DNA from: Odobenus rosmarus divergens
Taxonomy: Eukaryota; Chordata; Mammalia; Carnivora; Odobenidae
Reading direction: 5' to 3'
Assembly: GCF_000321225.1 (NCBI RefSeq)
Contig: NW_004450583.1
Span: forward strand, 1,423,074-1,487,073
DNA: 64,000 bases
Shown here one piece after another: positions 36,873 to 52,498 of this stretch. The position numbers and the translations under genes were made by a program. A model generated the notes under the pieces. The model made no database searches. It had not been told where the DNA came from and saw nothing but the letters and a program-made list of their open reading frames with translations. Numbering within the stretch: position 1 is the stretch's first letter; every line of letters starts with the position of its first letter.

Positions 36873-36969
36873 TCTTTTAATTTAATCTCTGCTCCCAATG
36901 TGGGGCTCAAACTCACGACCCCGAGATCAGGAGTCTCATGCTCCACTAACTGAGCCAGCCAGGTGCCCT
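36873..36969 (-). mobile_element. Short (tRNA-only) Can-SINE, antisense
   Basis: 'aatgtggggctcaaactcac ... gagatcaggagtctcatgct ... tgagccagccaggtgcc' is the reverse complement of the short subtype. Confidence 0.85.
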
Positions 36970-37118
36970 AGAATGTTTTGTTCATTTGTTTGTTTTTAAT
37001 GTAAGTTACAAGCCTGTCTTCAAAGAGCTCGTGGTGGTCTAGTTTGGAATACGTAGCATTAAGCACTTTAAAAGTTAAATGATAAAGAAAAAAAATTAAA
37101 AATAAAAATTAAATGATA

Positions 37119-37300
37119 GGTGTGCCTGGGTGGCTCAGTCAGTTAAGTGTCTGACTCTTGATTTTGGCTCAGGTCATGATCTCAGGGTTGTGAGATCAAG
37201 CCCCATGTTGGGCTCTGTGCTGGGCATCGAGCCTGCTTAAGATTCTCTCTCTTCCTTTCCCTCTGTCCCTCTCCCCTTCCCATCTCTTAAAAAAAAAAAA
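37119..37300 (+). mobile_element. Can-SINE, older subtype
   Basis: 'tgcctgggtggctcagtcag ... atctcagggttgtgagatca'. Imperfect TSD (a/g)ttaaat(g/a)ata on each side. Confidence 0.9.
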
Positions 37301-37611
37301 GTTAAATAATAAAATAAATTATAATTATCCAATGATGTATAAAGACCCCTTCCCAAAACCAAAATAAAACAATAGAAAAAACTGTCTCTTCTGGAGCAGT
37401 ATTACCTGCTAAGGAAATGTTACTGGTTGTGGAAGCTTTGGCTACAGTCATTTCTAGAATGTAAATGAAGAAATCATAAAAAGTCTATATCTCCCACTCC
37501 CCTTCACTCATTTTGCCTATCCCCCACCCCCCCTCCCCTCTGGCAACCATCAGTTCTCTGTATTTATGGGTCTGTTTCTTCTTTTTGTTTGTTTTTTTAT
37601 TCATTTGTGTT

Positions 37612-37830
37612 TTATTTTATTTTATTTTTTTAAAGATTTTATTTATTTATTTATTTATTTATTTGACAGAGAGAGATAGCAAGAGCAGGAACACAAGCAG
37701 GGGGAGTGGGAGAGGGAGAAGCAGGCTTCCAGTGGAGCAGAGAGCCCGATGTGGGACTCGATCCCAGAACCCTGGGATCCTGACCTTAGCTGAAAGCAGA
37801 TGCTTAACGACTGAGCCACCCAGGTGCCCC
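37612..37830 (-). mobile_element. Can-SINE, antisense, nested in L1
   Basis: Extended (ATTT)n tail followed by a full minus-strand copy ending 'gagccacccaggtgcccc'. The L1 text resumes after it. TSD probably a short tgtttt-type repeat. Confidence 0.93.
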
Positions 37831-38040
37831 TGTTTTTTTTGTTAATTCCACAGATAAGTGAAATATGGAATGAAAGGTACAGCATAGGGAATATAGCCAA
37901 TGATACTGTAATAGCACTGTATGATGACAGATGGTGGCTACACTTGTGGTGAGCATAGCATAAAGTATAGGCTTGTTGAATCACTATGTTGTACACCCAA
38001 AACTAGTGTAACACTATGTGTCAGTCAAACTTTAATTTTA

Positions 38041-38570
<530 letters not shown>

Positions 38571-38610
38571 ACTAATTTTAATGAAATGGTATTTAAAAAA
38601 AAGAAATCAT

Positions 38611-39079
38611 CAAAACAACTGAACGTGGCCAGTTTACACGTAGGCAGAATACACAGTCATCTGAGAGTTCATGAATTTAAGTCTGCTTTTTCCACCCCTT
38701 GCCAGTTACTCCTTTGTCTTAAAGCTTTTACTCTATTAAAGTTGAAGGACCTTCTGGAAATTTTAGCATTTTAAATGTTGTCGAGTATTAACACCGCAGT
38801 GTGAGTAAGTTTAAGAGCCTTTCCTCATCTCAGTTTTGGATAAGGAAGGTAAGAGACAATGAGAAGACTAGTAGTCTGAGGTAAGGGGAAAAGATGAACA
38901 GTGTGAATCTGGGGATAGGGCATCAAAGGTAACCTTTGAACACCTCAAACCTTCCTCTGAATATAGACTTCATCCACCCAATATACACATGTCTATTCCT
39001 CAGCTTCACTCATTTTATTGAAATAGATTGGAATTGTTAAAATATTTTAAAGTGTTCCCTTTTTATAATTTATAAAGCA
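38611..39079. other. Unassigned sequence
   Basis: Nothing recognised. Confidence 0.4.
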
Positions 39080-39480
39080 TCATTATATGAATCAGAGTTA
39101 AAACAGAGAAGCAGAACAAGTAGATACAGATATAGGAATTTGTTATAAGGCATTGGCATATGCAGTTCTAGAGGCTAGCAAAGTAAACCCAAAATCCAGT
39201 TAGGAAAGGAGGATCATAAATAGGTTGAAACCCTGTGGACATAAGCTGGTTAGTCTCTCAGCTCAGGGAAAGCCTAAGCTCTCTTTTACAGGGCTCACCT
39301 AATTAAGTCAGGCCCACCTGGGATAATCTCCCTTTGATTAACTTAAAGTCAACTGATTAGGGACTCTAATTACATTTGCAAAATTCCATCACAGCAGCAA
39401 CTAGATTAGTGCTCGATTGAATAACTGGGGAAGATAGTTCAGCCTAACCAAGTAGACACATTAAAAAAAAAAAAAAAAAG
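39080..39480 (+). mobile_element. Unassigned ancient repeat ending in poly-A
   Basis: 'aggaatttgttataaggcat', 'aattaagtcaggcccacctg', 'gcctaaccaagtagacacat' and a 17-A tail (39464-39480) resemble a dispersed mammalian repeat, but the family could not be named. Confidence 0.4.
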
Positions 39481-39649
39481 CCATCATAATCCTTTAGACA
39501 TCATTTAAATAATTCTTTTCTTGATCATAATAATCGTAAAAAATACTTCCCTACAACTAGTAACTCCACAAATATTTTCAAGTAATATAATCATACTATA
39601 GGAACCACAGTCACACTCAGAAAATAAGCTTCGTCACTGGTCATAAAAC

Positions 39650-39740
39650 AAGACTTGGAACTAGAAGGGTCCCCTTAGGAGGCCATCTGAATCTATCCTT
39701 TCTTTTTACAGTTGTAAAATCTGAAGCCCATTAAAGCTCT
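39650..39740 (+). mobile_element. MIR-family fragment
   Basis: 'agacttggaactagaagggt ... ttaggaggccatctgaatct ... tttacagttgtaaaatctga' fits a MIR/MIR3-type core. Short and decayed. Confidence 0.45.
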
Positions 39741-41214
39741 CAACTTAATTTTTGTTTTTTAATACCACAAAAGGAAATACCTCATTTAGGAATATGTTTT
39801 AACTGACTTAATCTTTCACCCGAGGCCCTATAAGAATTACCTAAGAAAGTAGGTGGGACACTGAAAGCACACCATTTTCAGTTCAATTAAACTAGTTGTC
39901 ACTTTATATTGCTATTATATATGAGAGATCTTGGTATGCAGAAATATGTTTCTTAGGGTGCAGAACTGAAAATCTGGATATTTAATGAATTTTGTAGACA
40001 TGGCTTTTATCAGAATGAATTTTGTACTCTTTGGAGGATCCAAAGCATGTTGTAAAAGGTCTTGTAAGGATTAGTGACACAGTTTTACTGTTTCTTCATT
40101 GCCTCGCCTCCCAACTTTACCTTATAATTTTTTATAATGGATCCCCAAAGTTTGCCCTCTGATATTATGGTCTACAGTTAAATTCAAGTGACATTTAGTT
40201 GGGAGGGTTTTTTTGGTGCTTAGTCATTTATATCTGGTGTTCTTGAGCATTTACACAAACTTCTCACCACTAAAGGTCCCTAAAAACCATTTATTAATTC
40301 AAAAAATATTTAATTGCCTCCTAGGTGCCAAGCACTTCTCCTGATAAAACAGTGAGCAAGATAGATAGTGTAGGCGGACAGTGAGCCAGAGAAACACCAG
40401 CATTAATTGTGGAAAATACCATTACAGGAGAAGTACAAAAATATGATTCATGTCTTTTCTTTATGGCCCACTGCCTTCACATACTACATACTTGATAAAT
40501 GCTTTTTGAATAAATAAGGCCTATATGGCATTTTTAAAGGAATATAGACTTTAAAAATATATGTCTATAGGGTACTTTGTACAGAACTAGGGCAAGTAGA
40601 ACAGGTAGAAAAGCCATAAAAAGTTTGATTTGGGGATGGGTTCAAGGACTAGAGTATATTGGAATGGGTGCAAATCCATTTTCACTGATTAGCAATTTGT
40701 TTCATTTTCTTTAGAGATGGTCTTACTCGCCTTGTTCACGACCTTTAACCTTTGTTTGAAATTAGTGCATCAGTTTGTGCTAATTGGAATTGCCAGTGAC
40801 CAAGTGAATATGACATATCTATAAAAGAACAGAGAAAATTAGGTCCTTATTATGTTACTGCATCACTAATCCAGGCTTCCAGCTAAATGCCAGAATATAA
40901 ATTAGATCCCTTATCAAATGTGGCACATAAAATTTTAGGATCCTTTTTAGTGTAGTACATGTGCTTTCAATAAATGCCTGCTTTGGCAAGAAATTATATC
41001 AGTGTTCTTTGTGTCAAGTACACTTGCATTATATTTTATGCTCTATAACTTTAAAACTGTCCTTGCAAACCAGGTCAAGGGCAAAATTAAATTTGGTTTC
41101 TGGATTTAGTTTTACATTGAACAAATACCATTTTTTCTTTGTTTGGTTATATTGTGATATGGTTATTTGCTTTATTTGGTTTTTCACTGAGAACAAAATT
41201 CAGAATCCATAACA
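39741..41214. other. Unassigned sequence
   Basis: Mostly unique. A decayed 'cctaggtgccaagcacttct ... acagtgagcaagatagatag' at 40310-40400 belongs to the same ancient repeat type as 46318-47440. The 83-codon frame at 40961-41212 has no domain. Confidence 0.4.
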
Positions 41215-41545
41215 CTGTCTGTCCACTAACTATTCTGCTGCCACACTGGCCTATTTTCAGTTTTAAAAACCATTGAACTCTTTCTCCTGTCCTCTCAGCC
41301 TCTTTGCAAATGCTCTTCCCTCTGCCTTGACCTATTTTTACCCCATTATTCAGTATTATTCACCCAGTTAACTCTTATTCTCTAAGCCTCAACTATCAAT
41401 CTCTTAGAGATTCCTTCTTCATCCATACCACAACCAGCCTTAAAATACAGTTTTAAACATCCCCCTTAATATTACTCTATTACTAGTTCTTAACAGTCCT
41501 TGGCACGTAGTGGGTGCTTATTAAGTGAAAGGATAGATTAATATA
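41215..41545 (+). mobile_element. L2 3' region
   Basis: 'ctctttgcaaatgctcttcc', 'ctctgccttgacctattttt', 'agagattccttcttcatcca' and 'ccttggcacgtagtgggtgc' follow the L2 order. Confidence 0.85.
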
Positions 41546-42752
41546 TTGAGTACTTACTATGTTCTGGTCACTATAAAATTCCCTCAAGGAGCTTTCTCAA
41601 GTCTGAATTTCAAAGGCCCATGTTACTTTGTAAATAATATACCTACTTTTACTTTAGGGGACAAAATTAGCAGTTCTGAGTGAAATCAGTATAAAAGATA
41701 TAAGGATATACATTTATATAAATGCATGTGTACATATGTTTGTGTATGGCATGTTGCAAAGTAAAGTGAATATTTTACTGTGGTTGCTGTCAAGAAACCT
41801 TGAAAGCTACTACTTTAGTGAATACTGTTGTACAATAATTGCCTAACAAGTATGTCTAGAAAAACAACCTATTTCACATATAAACTTCCCCAGGCATCTC
41901 TCTGCTGTCTGTATCTTTGGCTTCTAATAGTTCTTTGCTTAGAGTCAAAAGTCAGAATCTCTGATATCTCCCAGAAAAGACCATTTAAATTAAAGGAGTC
42001 CATCAAGATTTGGAGGAAAGCCACTTGAAAAAAAGAAAATATATTACATTCTACCTTTAATTTTCAAAACCTGAAAACTAATGGTATTTCATCTATTCTT
42101 TTTGATGGTCCAGGTACCCCAGTCCTGTGATTTCCTTAGCATCCTGTAATAGTTTTTGCTCTTATGCTTTTAGTGTTTTTCTCCCCAAGATGCTCTTTCA
42201 AGGTCCAACACAGAAATCCTTTTTTCTCTAACAAACTTTTCCTGACTAACCCTATTCCATTTTTTTTTGAACTCTGAATTTTTTCACCATGTGAGTATAT
42301 ATTTCTTAACTTTTGTACACTATACTATCATGTATTTGATAAAAGATACGTTATATTTTTATTATAGCCTTTGTGTGTGTGTGTGTGTGTGTGTTTGCTG
42401 TGTTCTTGCTCTTTAATTTCAGATGATACACACACACAGTCCAAATCACTTTAATCTTATTTTCCTTGAATTAAATGAAATACAATTTTAAATCCCTTTC
42501 CTGGAAAACTAAGTATAATTCATTACTGGGGTACTTTCCTTCACCTCCTCAAGGTTCTCACGAAGTAAAACATCCCCCCCCCACCCCTGCCAAGTCTTCT
42601 GTCCCCATTGTCTCTACTGAGAGAGACCTACTGTTAGCCCTTCAAGTCCAGTGGCTCTGCTGCTTCTTGGAGTGTGAGAATCTTGGCCAAGGCCGGTTGC
42701 TTTAGTAGCTTAGATGTAACTTCTTGTGTTCGGCATTTTCCATTGGCCCTTC
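41546..42752. other. Unassigned sequence with (GT)n microsatellite
   Basis: (GT)11 at about 42372-42394. A possible L2 trace at 42190-42340 ('tccaacacagaaatcctttt'). No gene recognised; the frame at 42475-42705 has no domain. Confidence 0.4.
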
Positions 42753-42767
42753 AAGATTGGTATTTTA

Positions 42768-42982
42768 TGAGGTTCCTGGGTGACTCAGTTGGTTAAGTGA
42801 CCAACTCTTGGTTTCAGCGCAGGTCATGGTCTCAGGGTCGTGGGATCAAGCCCCGTGTTGGATTCCATGCTCAGCCCGGAATCTGCTTGAGATTCTCTCT
42901 CGCCCTCTCTCTCTCCCCTCCCCTCAAGCACTCTCTCTCTCTCTCCCCCTCAAATAAATAAATAAAATCTTAAAAAAAAAGA
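42768..42982 (+). mobile_element. Can-SINE, older subtype
   Basis: 'ggttcctgggtgactcagtt ... gtctcagggtcgtgggatca'. Imperfect TSD aagattg(g/a)(t/c)atttta at 42753-42767 and 42983-42997. Confidence 0.93.
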
Positions 42983-42997
42983 AAGATTGACATTTTA

Positions 42998-44285
42998 CTC
43001 TTTTCCTTCCCTATTCTGTCCTTAAGGACCCTAAGAAAATTGCTTAGTAGCATGGACAGAAAAAGTATATAGACCTTGTGGGGCCCTAAATTTTTTTGAA
43101 TATGGTTTTAAAGCCCTGGAAGTCTGAAGGTCAGGTGAAAGTACAAGCATTGAGAAAAGGGGAGTTACAGCCTGGAAAGTCAAATTACAGGTCTTAGAAT
43201 TCAGCCTAGCTCCAGCAGTGCTCCAGAAACATTACTGTGTCCTTAGTAAGTGCCTCTTGGGTTGATGAAACAATATTTGCAAAACTATTCCCTACAACTG
43301 AATTAAGAGAGTTAAAGATTTTAACAATTCAAGATTACTGCCTATGACACTGGTGATCTTTTAAACAAGTGGTCATATCAAAAATAAGACATAAAGCTTG
43401 TTTTAGGAAGAGGAACAGTGTTATAAGACCCCACTTGCAATTCTAGTTTTCAGATTAATGAATATGATAAAATTAAGATGGAATAAAAATTTTAGAAGAA
43501 AGTTAAATAAAATCCAAATTGGATGTGGAATAAAGGCCAAATTGTTATTTTCAGTCATGTGGTGCATATTTCCATATGTTCTGAAAATCCTCAAGAACTT
43601 GGCACAAAGTTCTGCTGAAATAATTTCTGCTTCTTAAATGACAGGTGCCTCATCTTTTATTGTAGTATTAATTCAGAATCCCATCAAGTAAGAAAATGCA
43701 TAACACAAAAGATGAATTTATAAGCATTTGCCTAACTCTAGCCATAGAATCATTACTTTCTATTTCCTTCCTCTCCTTCACCTTCTGGCCTCCTTATGTC
43801 TTTATTTTCTCCTTCTTTTCGTTTTAACCACAATCACTTCTCTATCAGATGGTTCTTGTTTCTACTTCTGAATACATTTAAATGCCATTTATAAAATCAT
43901 AAATTCTTATTGAATTTATGTTTAAAAACCTAATGGGATTCAGCAGTAGTTTTAAACTACAACATAATTATTAAATGTAGGTTTTAATACCAGTGATGAT
44001 TCACATTTTCCAACCTCCATATTTTACAATTTGTTTTTCTTGGCAAGGGTTTAAGTATCCATGAATAAGGCGAAAGGTTTCTTGAATTTTGGCGTTTAAA
44101 GAAGGAATGAATCTTTTCCTGTCTTCTAAAAAGTTACTTTACCTTTTGCAAAAAGATATAAGCAGTAGAAAATGACAGATACTTAAATCTACTCACTGAT
44201 TTAGGCCAAAGTCGCTGGACTTCTTGCTTATGAAACTCTCCCTGATAGGAGGCTGTCTGGTTGTTAGGGACCTTCCATAAAATCA
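42998..44285. other. Unassigned sequence
   Basis: Nothing recognised on either strand. Confidence 0.4.
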
Positions 44286-44289
44286 TTTT

Positions 44290-44480
44290 TATGGTCATTG
44301 AATTTTGGAATCAGAAGGACTTGAGAAAGTATTATAAGCTTCTCATTTTTGAGATAAGGAATCTGCGAAAAAGAATTTGTGTCTTTCCCAAAGTCACATG
44401 AGAGGTAAAGTAAGAGGCAAAGCAAGAATTGGAAATCATGTTGCTTTATTCCAACTCTAGGACTGTTTTTATACTATTAT
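44290..44480 (-). mobile_element. MIR, antisense
   Basis: 'gagataaggaatctgcgaaa', 'tctttcccaaagtcacatga' and 'gcaaagcaagaattggaaat' are the reverse-complement MIR order (gaggaaactgag...cccaaggtcaca). Confidence 0.7.
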
Positions 44481-44550
44481 TTTATGAACATGGAAAGCAA
44501 GCTGATTGTTTACCTAAAATTCATTATATTGTGTGTATCTTAGAACTTGT

Positions 44551-44780
44551 TGTTTTCTTTCTTCTTTTAATTTTTTTTTAAAGATTTTATCTATTTTGAG
44601 AGAGAGAGAGAGTGTGTGTGTGTGAGCAGGGGGGAGGAGCAGAGGGGGACAGTGAATGAATCTCAAGCCTACTGCACACTGAGTGTGGAGCCTAACGTGG
44701 GTCTCCGTCTCACAGCCCTGAGATCATGACCTGAGCAAAAACCAAGAGAGGCTTAACCGACTGAGCCACCCAGGCGCCCC
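44551..44780 (-). mobile_element. Can-SINE, older subtype, antisense
   Basis: Degenerate T-rich tail, (GA)n and (GT)n tracts, then 'gagatcatgacctgagcaaa' to 'gagccacccaggcgcccc'. 9-bp TSD agaacttgt at 44542-44550 and 44781-44789. Confidence 0.93.
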
Positions 44781-44879
44781 AGAACTTGTCATTTCTATAC
44801 TTTATTCTTTGAGTTAAAATATTTTGTATTAGTCATCTGTTTTCTGATTTGCCATGTAGGAATCTTCATTTGTCTTCCC

Positions 44880-45420
44880 TTTTATATCCAGTCTGCATAA
44901 TGCACTAGGTAAGCTAATCTTTCTAAAATCTAGTCCTAATTATGCCACTTACCTACTCAAAAACTTTAGTATCTCTCACCTTCTCTATCTACATACTACA
45001 TAGTTAAATAAATTAATAAATCCATTGTCCTAGCTTATTAAAGACTAACTCTACCTTTCAAATTGTAGTGCTCTCTGCTCCTCTACTCATCCCTTATGAT
45101 CCAGCCAAATTGGACCACTTGCTGTTCCCAGAATACACCTTTCATTTTCCATACCTCTATGTCCTTCCTTATTATATATTCACCTAAATTTTTACCTATC
45201 TTTCTAGGTTTGTATCAAATTCTGGGGCACCTGGCTGCCTCAGTCAGTAGAGCATGCAACTCTTGATTTTGGGGCTATGAGTTCAAGCCCCATGTTGGGG
45301 GTAGGGTTTACTTTAAAAAAAATTTCCCTTCCACCATAAAGCCTTCTTTTGTTCTCTTTCCTTTTAATTTCAATTGCAATCTACTATACTCTGACTTCAG
45401 TTTTTGCATTCATCTTAATT
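44880..45420 (+). mobile_element. L2 3' region with SINE insert
   Basis: 'atccagccaaattggaccac', 'tgctgttcccagaatacacc' and 'cataaagccttcttttgttc' are L2 landmarks on both sides of a short SINE at 45224-45325. Confidence 0.75.
45224..45325 (+). mobile_element. Short (tRNA-only) Can-SINE in L2
   Basis: 'ggggcacctggctgcctcag ... ctatgagttcaagcccc ... gggtttactttaaaaaaa'. Confidence 0.9.
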
Positions 45421-46310
45421 ATTCTTATTTTTGGTTAATCAGATGAGTCTAGCAGAGTGCCATATAACCGTGGAAATAAGTGGTATCTAATATGTTAATT
45501 GGTTGCTAAAGTTCTTGAAACAGATGGAAGATAGTTATTGCTACCCCCTTTTATGCCTACAACAGGTAACCGAAATCCGCCCAGATCATCACAACCAAGA
45601 GAAGTCCTACAAGCATATATTAGTATTTATTTGCTAGAGAAAAAAGACAGGTTTCATTTTAAAATTGTGAAGTGTACCATAGTGACTTATTGCTGGTTAT
45701 AAGCTCATTTAGACTTCTGTTTTTATCCCACATGCTGTAAATTTTCTAATTATCTTGCAGCTCAGCAAAGTAAAATAGTAGCTTGTCATAAAAGTGCTTA
45801 GTTGGTAGCTTACCAAGTCCTCAAACTGAATTGTGTTTACTATTTACCCCTGTTATTTAATCTGTATGTAGGGTGTTTTGTGGTTTTTGTTTAGTTAACT
45901 TGTTGGTTTGTTTTTTGCTATTCTTGCTGCTTCTATTGTAAATTTTTTGACACTTATCCTTATATTGTACTCTGTGATACCCAGTATCTGCCAGTGATGT
46001 CTGAACTCTCTATGTCTTTGAAAATATAATTATAATTTTAAAATTCAGAATAAAGTATTCTCTTAGGAAAAACGATCACCTGGTTATTTGTATATCACTT
46101 GGAAATGAGGCAAATGCCAACATCCTTTATGGTAACTTTCCAGAGCAGGACTGCAGATATGACCAAGATATGGACTGCATAAATATTCTCACAGAACCAG
46201 CAAACCAGCAATTTATGAAATATTTCACCAAATCATAGATCTCATTCTTGGAAATCTCAGTACTCATACGTACAAAGATCTTTTGCCTTTTGAAAAAACA
46301 TTCTTTTGAT
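45421..46310. other. Unassigned sequence
   Basis: Nothing recognised. Confidence 0.4.
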
Positions 46311-46317
46311 CAGTTTA

Positions 46318-47440
46318 ACTCATTCCAGTGCACATTTATTTAATCACACTAAGTGCAAGGCAAAGTTCTAGGATAAGATATAAAACCCAGTTCTAAAGAA
46401 GCTCATAAACTAGGGGAGAAAATAGACCATGTAAATAAATTATAATGCAGTGCAAGAAATAGCATAATAGAGGCATTTACACAGCACTAAGTTAGTGAAC
46501 TCTGATCCCAAAAATAAAGTATGAACACAAGAAATCAAGTCAATATAAAGGTATTGCAGAGGTATTTCTTCTTTGCTTAATGTAGGCAAGTGCTTTGTCT
46601 TTATCATTTGGTGAATCAACAAGGATTTATTATCTCTTCTGTGCAGAGCAATATGTTAGATGCTTTTAGGATACAAAGTGAAAGTTTCTGCACTTAGAAT
46701 TCATAATATAGTAGGAGAGATAAACTGTCTATACAAATAACTATGTTTCCAGTCTTCACATAATTGCCATAAGAGAAACCTTTACAAATTGAGCAAAACT
46801 CTTCTACAATGCAGAAAGCCACATCTGGAGATAGGGAAAGGAGAGACCATGAACAATTCAAGAAGGCTTCCATTAAGCAGAAGATGGTTGAACTAACCCT
46901 GGAGGGATTGATACGATTTTGACAAGGGTGGTTGAAGGGTATTCTAATTCATTTAGTGCCTACATGTGCAAGGTAGCATGAAGGCAAAAAAGCCTGAGGC
47001 ATGTTCAGAGAATAGTAAGTATTCTAGTTTGAGTGGCATCTGGTACATGTATAAGGGAATAGTAAAAGATCAGGCTAGAAAGGAAAAGTAGGGGCACTTT
47101 ATGGAGGACATTGAAAGTCAGACTGTGGAACTAGGACTTTTATCAGTAAGCAGTAGCTTTTTGGGCAAAGGCTAATCGAAGTTGATATTTAGGAAGGTGA
47201 ATCTAATGGTCATGTGCAAGGATGCATTCAAGCTGAGGGTGACTGGTACCAAAGACTGGTTAAGTGACTATATAATCTAGGCAAGCAGTAGTACAGGCCT
47301 GACCTAAGGTTGTGTTGGTAGGAATGAAAACAAGGTTACAGATGTTATAGGCCTTATGCTTATAAAATGTACTTGGCAAAACCTTGAAGCTATCAGATGC
47401 AAAGAGAAAGTGTCAAAGGAACTCTGGAAGTGAGACAGGA
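46318..47440 (+). mobile_element. Two adjacent copies of an ancient mammalian repeat
   Basis: 46318-46560 and 46612-47440 both begin with '...tttatt...' and a 'gtgcaaggcaaagttctagg'-type motif. The second continues through 'caagaaggcttccattaagc', 'aggtagcatgaaggcaaaaa', 'tatggaggacattgaaagtc' and 'ggcaagcagtagtacaggcc'. Same type as 22955-23340. Family not named. Confidence 0.5.
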
Positions 47441-47614
47441 TATATGATGATGATATCAAGTAAAAATAATAGAGGAAATTACCCCCCAAAAAATGTAAAG
47501 AGAAAACAGATCAGAAAATTGGTAACTGAATTCTAGAGAAAGACTGTCTTTAGGGAATTAACAAATGAGAAAGAAGATAAGCAACAGAAAGATGAGAGAA
47601 GAAAGGGAAAGAAG

Positions 47615-47791
47615 AGCCCGAGTGGCTCAGTCAGTTAAGCCTCCAACTCTTGACTTCAGCTCAGGTCATGAAATCAAGCCCAGACTCCCCCATTATGCGG
47701 GGAGTCTGCTGGAGAGTCTCTCTGCCCCTCCCCCCACTATCACTCTCTCTCTCTCTCTCTCTCTCTAAAATAAATAAATCTTTAAAAAAAA
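47615..47791 (+). mobile_element. Can-SINE
   Basis: Head 'gcccgagtggctcagtcag' with a shortened middle, a long TC tract (47742-47766) and an A tail. 9-bp TSD ggaaagaag at 47606-47614 and 47792-47800. Confidence 0.93.
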
Positions 47792-47800
47792 GGAAAGAAG

Positions 47801-48956
47801 ATATACAACAGAAAAGTAGGAAGGAGAGTTTCTAGGACAGGGTAGGAAATTCGAACTGAAATACCAGTTAAGTCTCATTTCTCATCTCTTAAATTATCCA
47901 TTGGAATTGGGAAATCCAAACAAAAGAGCTTGAATGTACAGGAGTAAGTTGGAGAAAATTGTCCAGAGACCCAAAGGAGGGAAAATATTTACTCAAGAAA
48001 TGAAGAGTAATTGGTGATGCAAAGAAATTTGGAGATTGAAACTAAACCTCTGAAAGAATAGAAGGAAATGAGTATTCATTTTATTTTTAAAAATTATTCC
48101 TAAATTTTACACTATGCAGAAATCCTTCTTCCCTCAAGAAAAGCAATTAAGTCCTATTCAAAAAAGTCAAGAGGAAAGGCTAAGATTGGTGAGAACACAG
48201 TCTCTGAAATGGATGTAGGTGGAAGCCAACTTGTAATACAATGTACAGTAAGTCAAAATTGCTGTTAACAAAATCCCATCTGTTAGCCCAATCACTTTAT
48301 AACGTTTACTGCAATAAAAATGCCAGTATTTTGTTACTAGCTCTGTGCTGTATTACCTTCAATTACCCATGTGTTGTTGATACCCAATGAAAACTCATCC
48401 TTTGTCATGGAGACTCCAGAACTCCACAGGCAAGCACTAAGATTGGATAATGTGTTCTCTCATATTCTGACAAGAGGTAAAAGATAGACATTTCTTGAAT
48501 TCTAGTTTTTAGACTAAAATGATTGGCTCCCATTTCATTATCCAATCTTTTCAGAAATATTCAGTATCTTTTCAAACCTATTTCTTTTTCATACAGCAAG
48601 GGTAGGTGAAATCACACTTTCCATCTGACATTTGAGACCCTGCTACATGCTCTGTTTGGTGTTTCCTACCGTTTTTCTGTGATTTTTTTTTTTTTTAATA
48701 GCCTGACTTGTACATTTGGCTAATTTCTTTTTCATGCACATTGGATTTTTTTCTTTGACTTCTTTTTCTTCTTTCTGAAGATACCTGTGTTGATCATTAC
48801 TTCCATGGCTATCCTAGCTACTTCCCACTGGCCATTATGAAAATTTAAGTATGCTTATATGTTGGACTTCTAAAGCAGCATTATAATACACTCTGTACAT
48901 AATTATTATTAGCTAGCAAAAAGGAAGAAAAAAATACTGGTTATTGGTGATATTTG
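47801..48956. other. Unassigned sequence
   Basis: No gene or repeat recognised, apart from T-rich stretches near 48687-48700. Confidence 0.4.
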
Positions 48957-48967
48957 AAAGTGGTATT

Positions 48968-49163
48968 TTTTTTTTAAGATTTTATTTATTTATTTGACAG
49001 AGAGAGAGACTGTGAGAGAGGGAACACAAGCAGGGGGAGTGGGGAGGGAGAAGCAGGCTTCCTGCAGAGCAGGGACCCCGATGTGGGGCTCAATCCCAGG
49101 ACCCTGAGATCATGACCTGAGCCAAAGGCAGACGCTTAATGACTGAGCCACCCAGGCGCCCCA
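48968..49163 (-). mobile_element. Can-SINE, antisense
   Basis: T run, 'aagattttatttatttattt' to 'gagccacccaggcgcccc'. TSD aaagtg(g/a)tatt at 48957-48967 and 49164-49174. Confidence 0.95.
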
Positions 49164-49174
49164 AAAGTGATATT

Positions 49175-49542
49175 GTATATACATATCCATAGGTTAAAAT
49201 TCAGACCTGGGGAGAAATTACCTTTTTCTTGTTTGTTTTTTTCCTACTAGAGATAGGAGACTAGATGCTTTTTTGTTTTTACTATATTTTGTTATGTTAT
49301 TAAATCACAATGTAGTCCTATAAATTCCCTTTTTTACTTAGTCCAGTAACATTTTGGACTGTGAATATTAATATTCTCTCTTCTTCCTCAGAAGACCAAG
49401 AGACCTAAGGAATAAAGGAGCTTTGTTATAGGTCTGAACTTGAGAGTCAGAACAACTGGAAACTGGTGATCTCTGTGACATTCATATTCCTCTGCCATAT
49501 CTCACACCTTACCCTTGCCACTTTGCTCATAGAAAGGTTTAT
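49175..49542. other. Unassigned flank of the DDX5 retrocopy
   Basis: AT-rich, nothing recognised. No promoter-like CpG cluster is seen upstream of the retrocopy. Confidence 0.4.
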
Positions 49543-51896
<2,354 letters not shown>

Positions 51897-52490
51897 TGCA
51901 GTTGTCCATTTTTGTGTTTTATATATGGTTTTCATTTTATTTTTACCTTATTTTCTAAAAGTTAATTTTTGTACAACTTTCAAACTAGAATAAGTTGGGC
52001 CATTAGAGTGGCCCCAGGGGGCGGGCTTTATCGTGGCAGTGGTATCACACCTTGACAACTTAGGAAGGATCATGCTTAGAATATGGAAAATATAAAGTGT
52101 ATTGGTACGCCTTTGAACTGAGAGAAAGGAATCATTAGACACTTAACAAGAATGCTAATCTCTCCCCATCTGAGATATTCCCTTTGTCTAATACTTAGCA
52201 CTGATCCATAATGCCTTTCTCGTCCTGCATACGTATGTATCTAAACTCATAAGAATTGGTTATTTATGACTTTTACTGTCTTTTTAATGGTTTTAGATTT
52301 TTGTTGTTGTTTTTTCTTTGCCAGTGAATGAAAGAAATAAGACCTGTCAAAAGATACACATTTTACTTTTCTCAAGTCTAATAAGCTGGAGTCTGCTCCC
52401 CATAGGGCCTTCAATTCTTCATTAGTAACTTAATTAAAAAGAAAAAAAATCTGTTTTGAAACATAAATACCCTACTAGTAGCATAATTCA
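51897..52490. other. Unassigned sequence
   Basis: Mostly AT-rich. A locally GC-rich block at 52000-52050 ('ggccccagggggcgggcttt') stands out but matches nothing recalled. Confidence 0.4.
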
Positions 52491-52498
52491 GGGGTAAG

